This document shows, in pieces, positions 64,000-64,000 of a stretch of 64,000 bases of DNA. A model generated the notes under the pieces. The model did not search any database and had not been told where the DNA came from. It saw nothing but the letters and a program-made list of their open reading frames with translations. Both the position numbers and the translations under genes were made by a program. Location: assembly GCF_001610975.1 (NCBI RefSeq), contig NZ_CP013342.1:3840631-3904630 (forward strand). The letters run 5' to 3'. Source of the stretch: Sphingopyxis terrae subsp. terrae NBRC 15098 (lineage in GTDB: Bacteria; Pseudomonadota; Alphaproteobacteria; Sphingomonadales; Sphingomonadaceae). Position 1 is the first letter of the stretch, and each line of letters begins with the position of its first letter.

Positions 64000-64000
64000 C
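62924..64000 (-). CDS. GPH-type transporter, second copy, cut by the window edge
   Basis: Same protein as the C-terminal ~358 residues of the transporter at 52182-53651. The 5' part would lie beyond the window, with the start expected at about 64393 if the duplication continues. The last base of the window departs from the other copy, so this copy may be truncated. Confidence 0.85.
   Translation of the reverse strand, partial: GITFFETPNIALAPELTQDYNDRSRLISYAHFFAWSGGNFMNIAMFFIVFPLFVTGSMSEAVSSRAPYTAYGVIASVLIFISIMVSSAGTHSRIPTLYSPPQQRKLTVPKIFKEIFETLANRSFVSIFAASMLGAMGLGLKASLHLYFVSYFWEFTPAETGYLSIGIFLSAFIGFKIAPFVSERMGKKNGAIIVGLVAFVAAPIPICMRLFDMLPANGDPIIFWFNLIFGIVDLGLIICFNILVASMLADLAEQSELETGRRSEGILAAAITFAKKSVQGLGVLMASFVLTLAQFPKGVSVDDVSDQAIWDLGAYFVPIVTAIYLVMIGALTSYKLSKEDFEENLRRLQDRTITEHRQ

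Overview
The window looks like accessory DNA of a sphingomonad, most likely a polyethylene-glycol-degrading Sphingopyxis of the S. macrogoltabida / S. terrae type. This is inferred from gene content: a pegE-type acyl-CoA ligase, the AraC-type regulator pegR, transposases, then PEG-carboxylate dehydrogenase (PCDH), a glutathione S-transferase and a 62-residue tautomerase. That order matches my recollection of the published peg locus of S. macrogoltabida strain 103. No rRNA, intact tRNA, replication origin or CRISPR array was seen.

Region 1 (1-12,783) is the downstream part of a peg locus carrying a recent tandem duplication. Bases 1-4219 repeat at 6164-10382 (unit 6,163 bp). The junction at 4219/4220 fuses the first 106 codons of PCDH to the last ~36 codons of pegA, followed by a complete second pegE. 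Each unit holds pegE (3' end or whole), a remnant of an FMN-dependent alpha-hydroxyacid dehydrogenase, pegR inside 15-bp inverted repeats, and an IS407-group element nested in an older decayed IS3-family element. The intact PCDH-GST-tautomerase genes follow.

Region 2 (about 13,100-32,220) is the backbone of integrative/conjugative elements: SSB, DUF-type accessory genes, an ArdC-like antirestriction protein, a ParB-like protein, a RES/Xre toxin-antitoxin pair, a 1,412-residue methylase plus strawberry-notch-type helicase, a CHC2/toprim primase-like protein and a lytic transglycosylase. Two tyrosine integrases lie on either side of a tRNA-derived attachment-like site. A DUF2274 gene and a trbI 3' fragment show that a conjugation (trb) operon was cut off by an IS5-family element.

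Region 3 (33,062-42,450) lies between two identical 842-bp IS5-family (IS427-group) copies. It holds an operon of response regulator, YaiO-like outer-membrane protein, HEAT protein and family-2 glycosyltransferase. Facing it is an operon of hybrid histidine kinase, response regulator and Hpt protein. A type ISP restriction-modification gene there is broken by the second IS copy.

Region 4 (43,700-48,290) is high-GC, chromosome-like DNA: an end-joining operon (LigD without a phosphoesterase domain, exonuclease III, Ku) and an epoxide-hydrolase-like gene.

Region 5 (48,361-64,000) starts with a 2,672-bp IS1-like element with 22-bp terminal repeats and several passenger ORFs. It is followed by a lower-GC second peg-like cluster. 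One arm is PCDH2-GST2-TauD dioxygenase-hydratase-GPH transporter (- strand) and the other is AraC regulator-GMC alcohol dehydrogenase-acyl-CoA ligase (+ strand). A 2,225-bp segment (ligase 3' part plus transporter 3' part) occurs twice, at 51,033-53,257 and 61,775-63,999. This second cluster resembles a rewired relative of the peg pathway, possibly for another ether alcohol, and is the best candidate for an undescribed system here.
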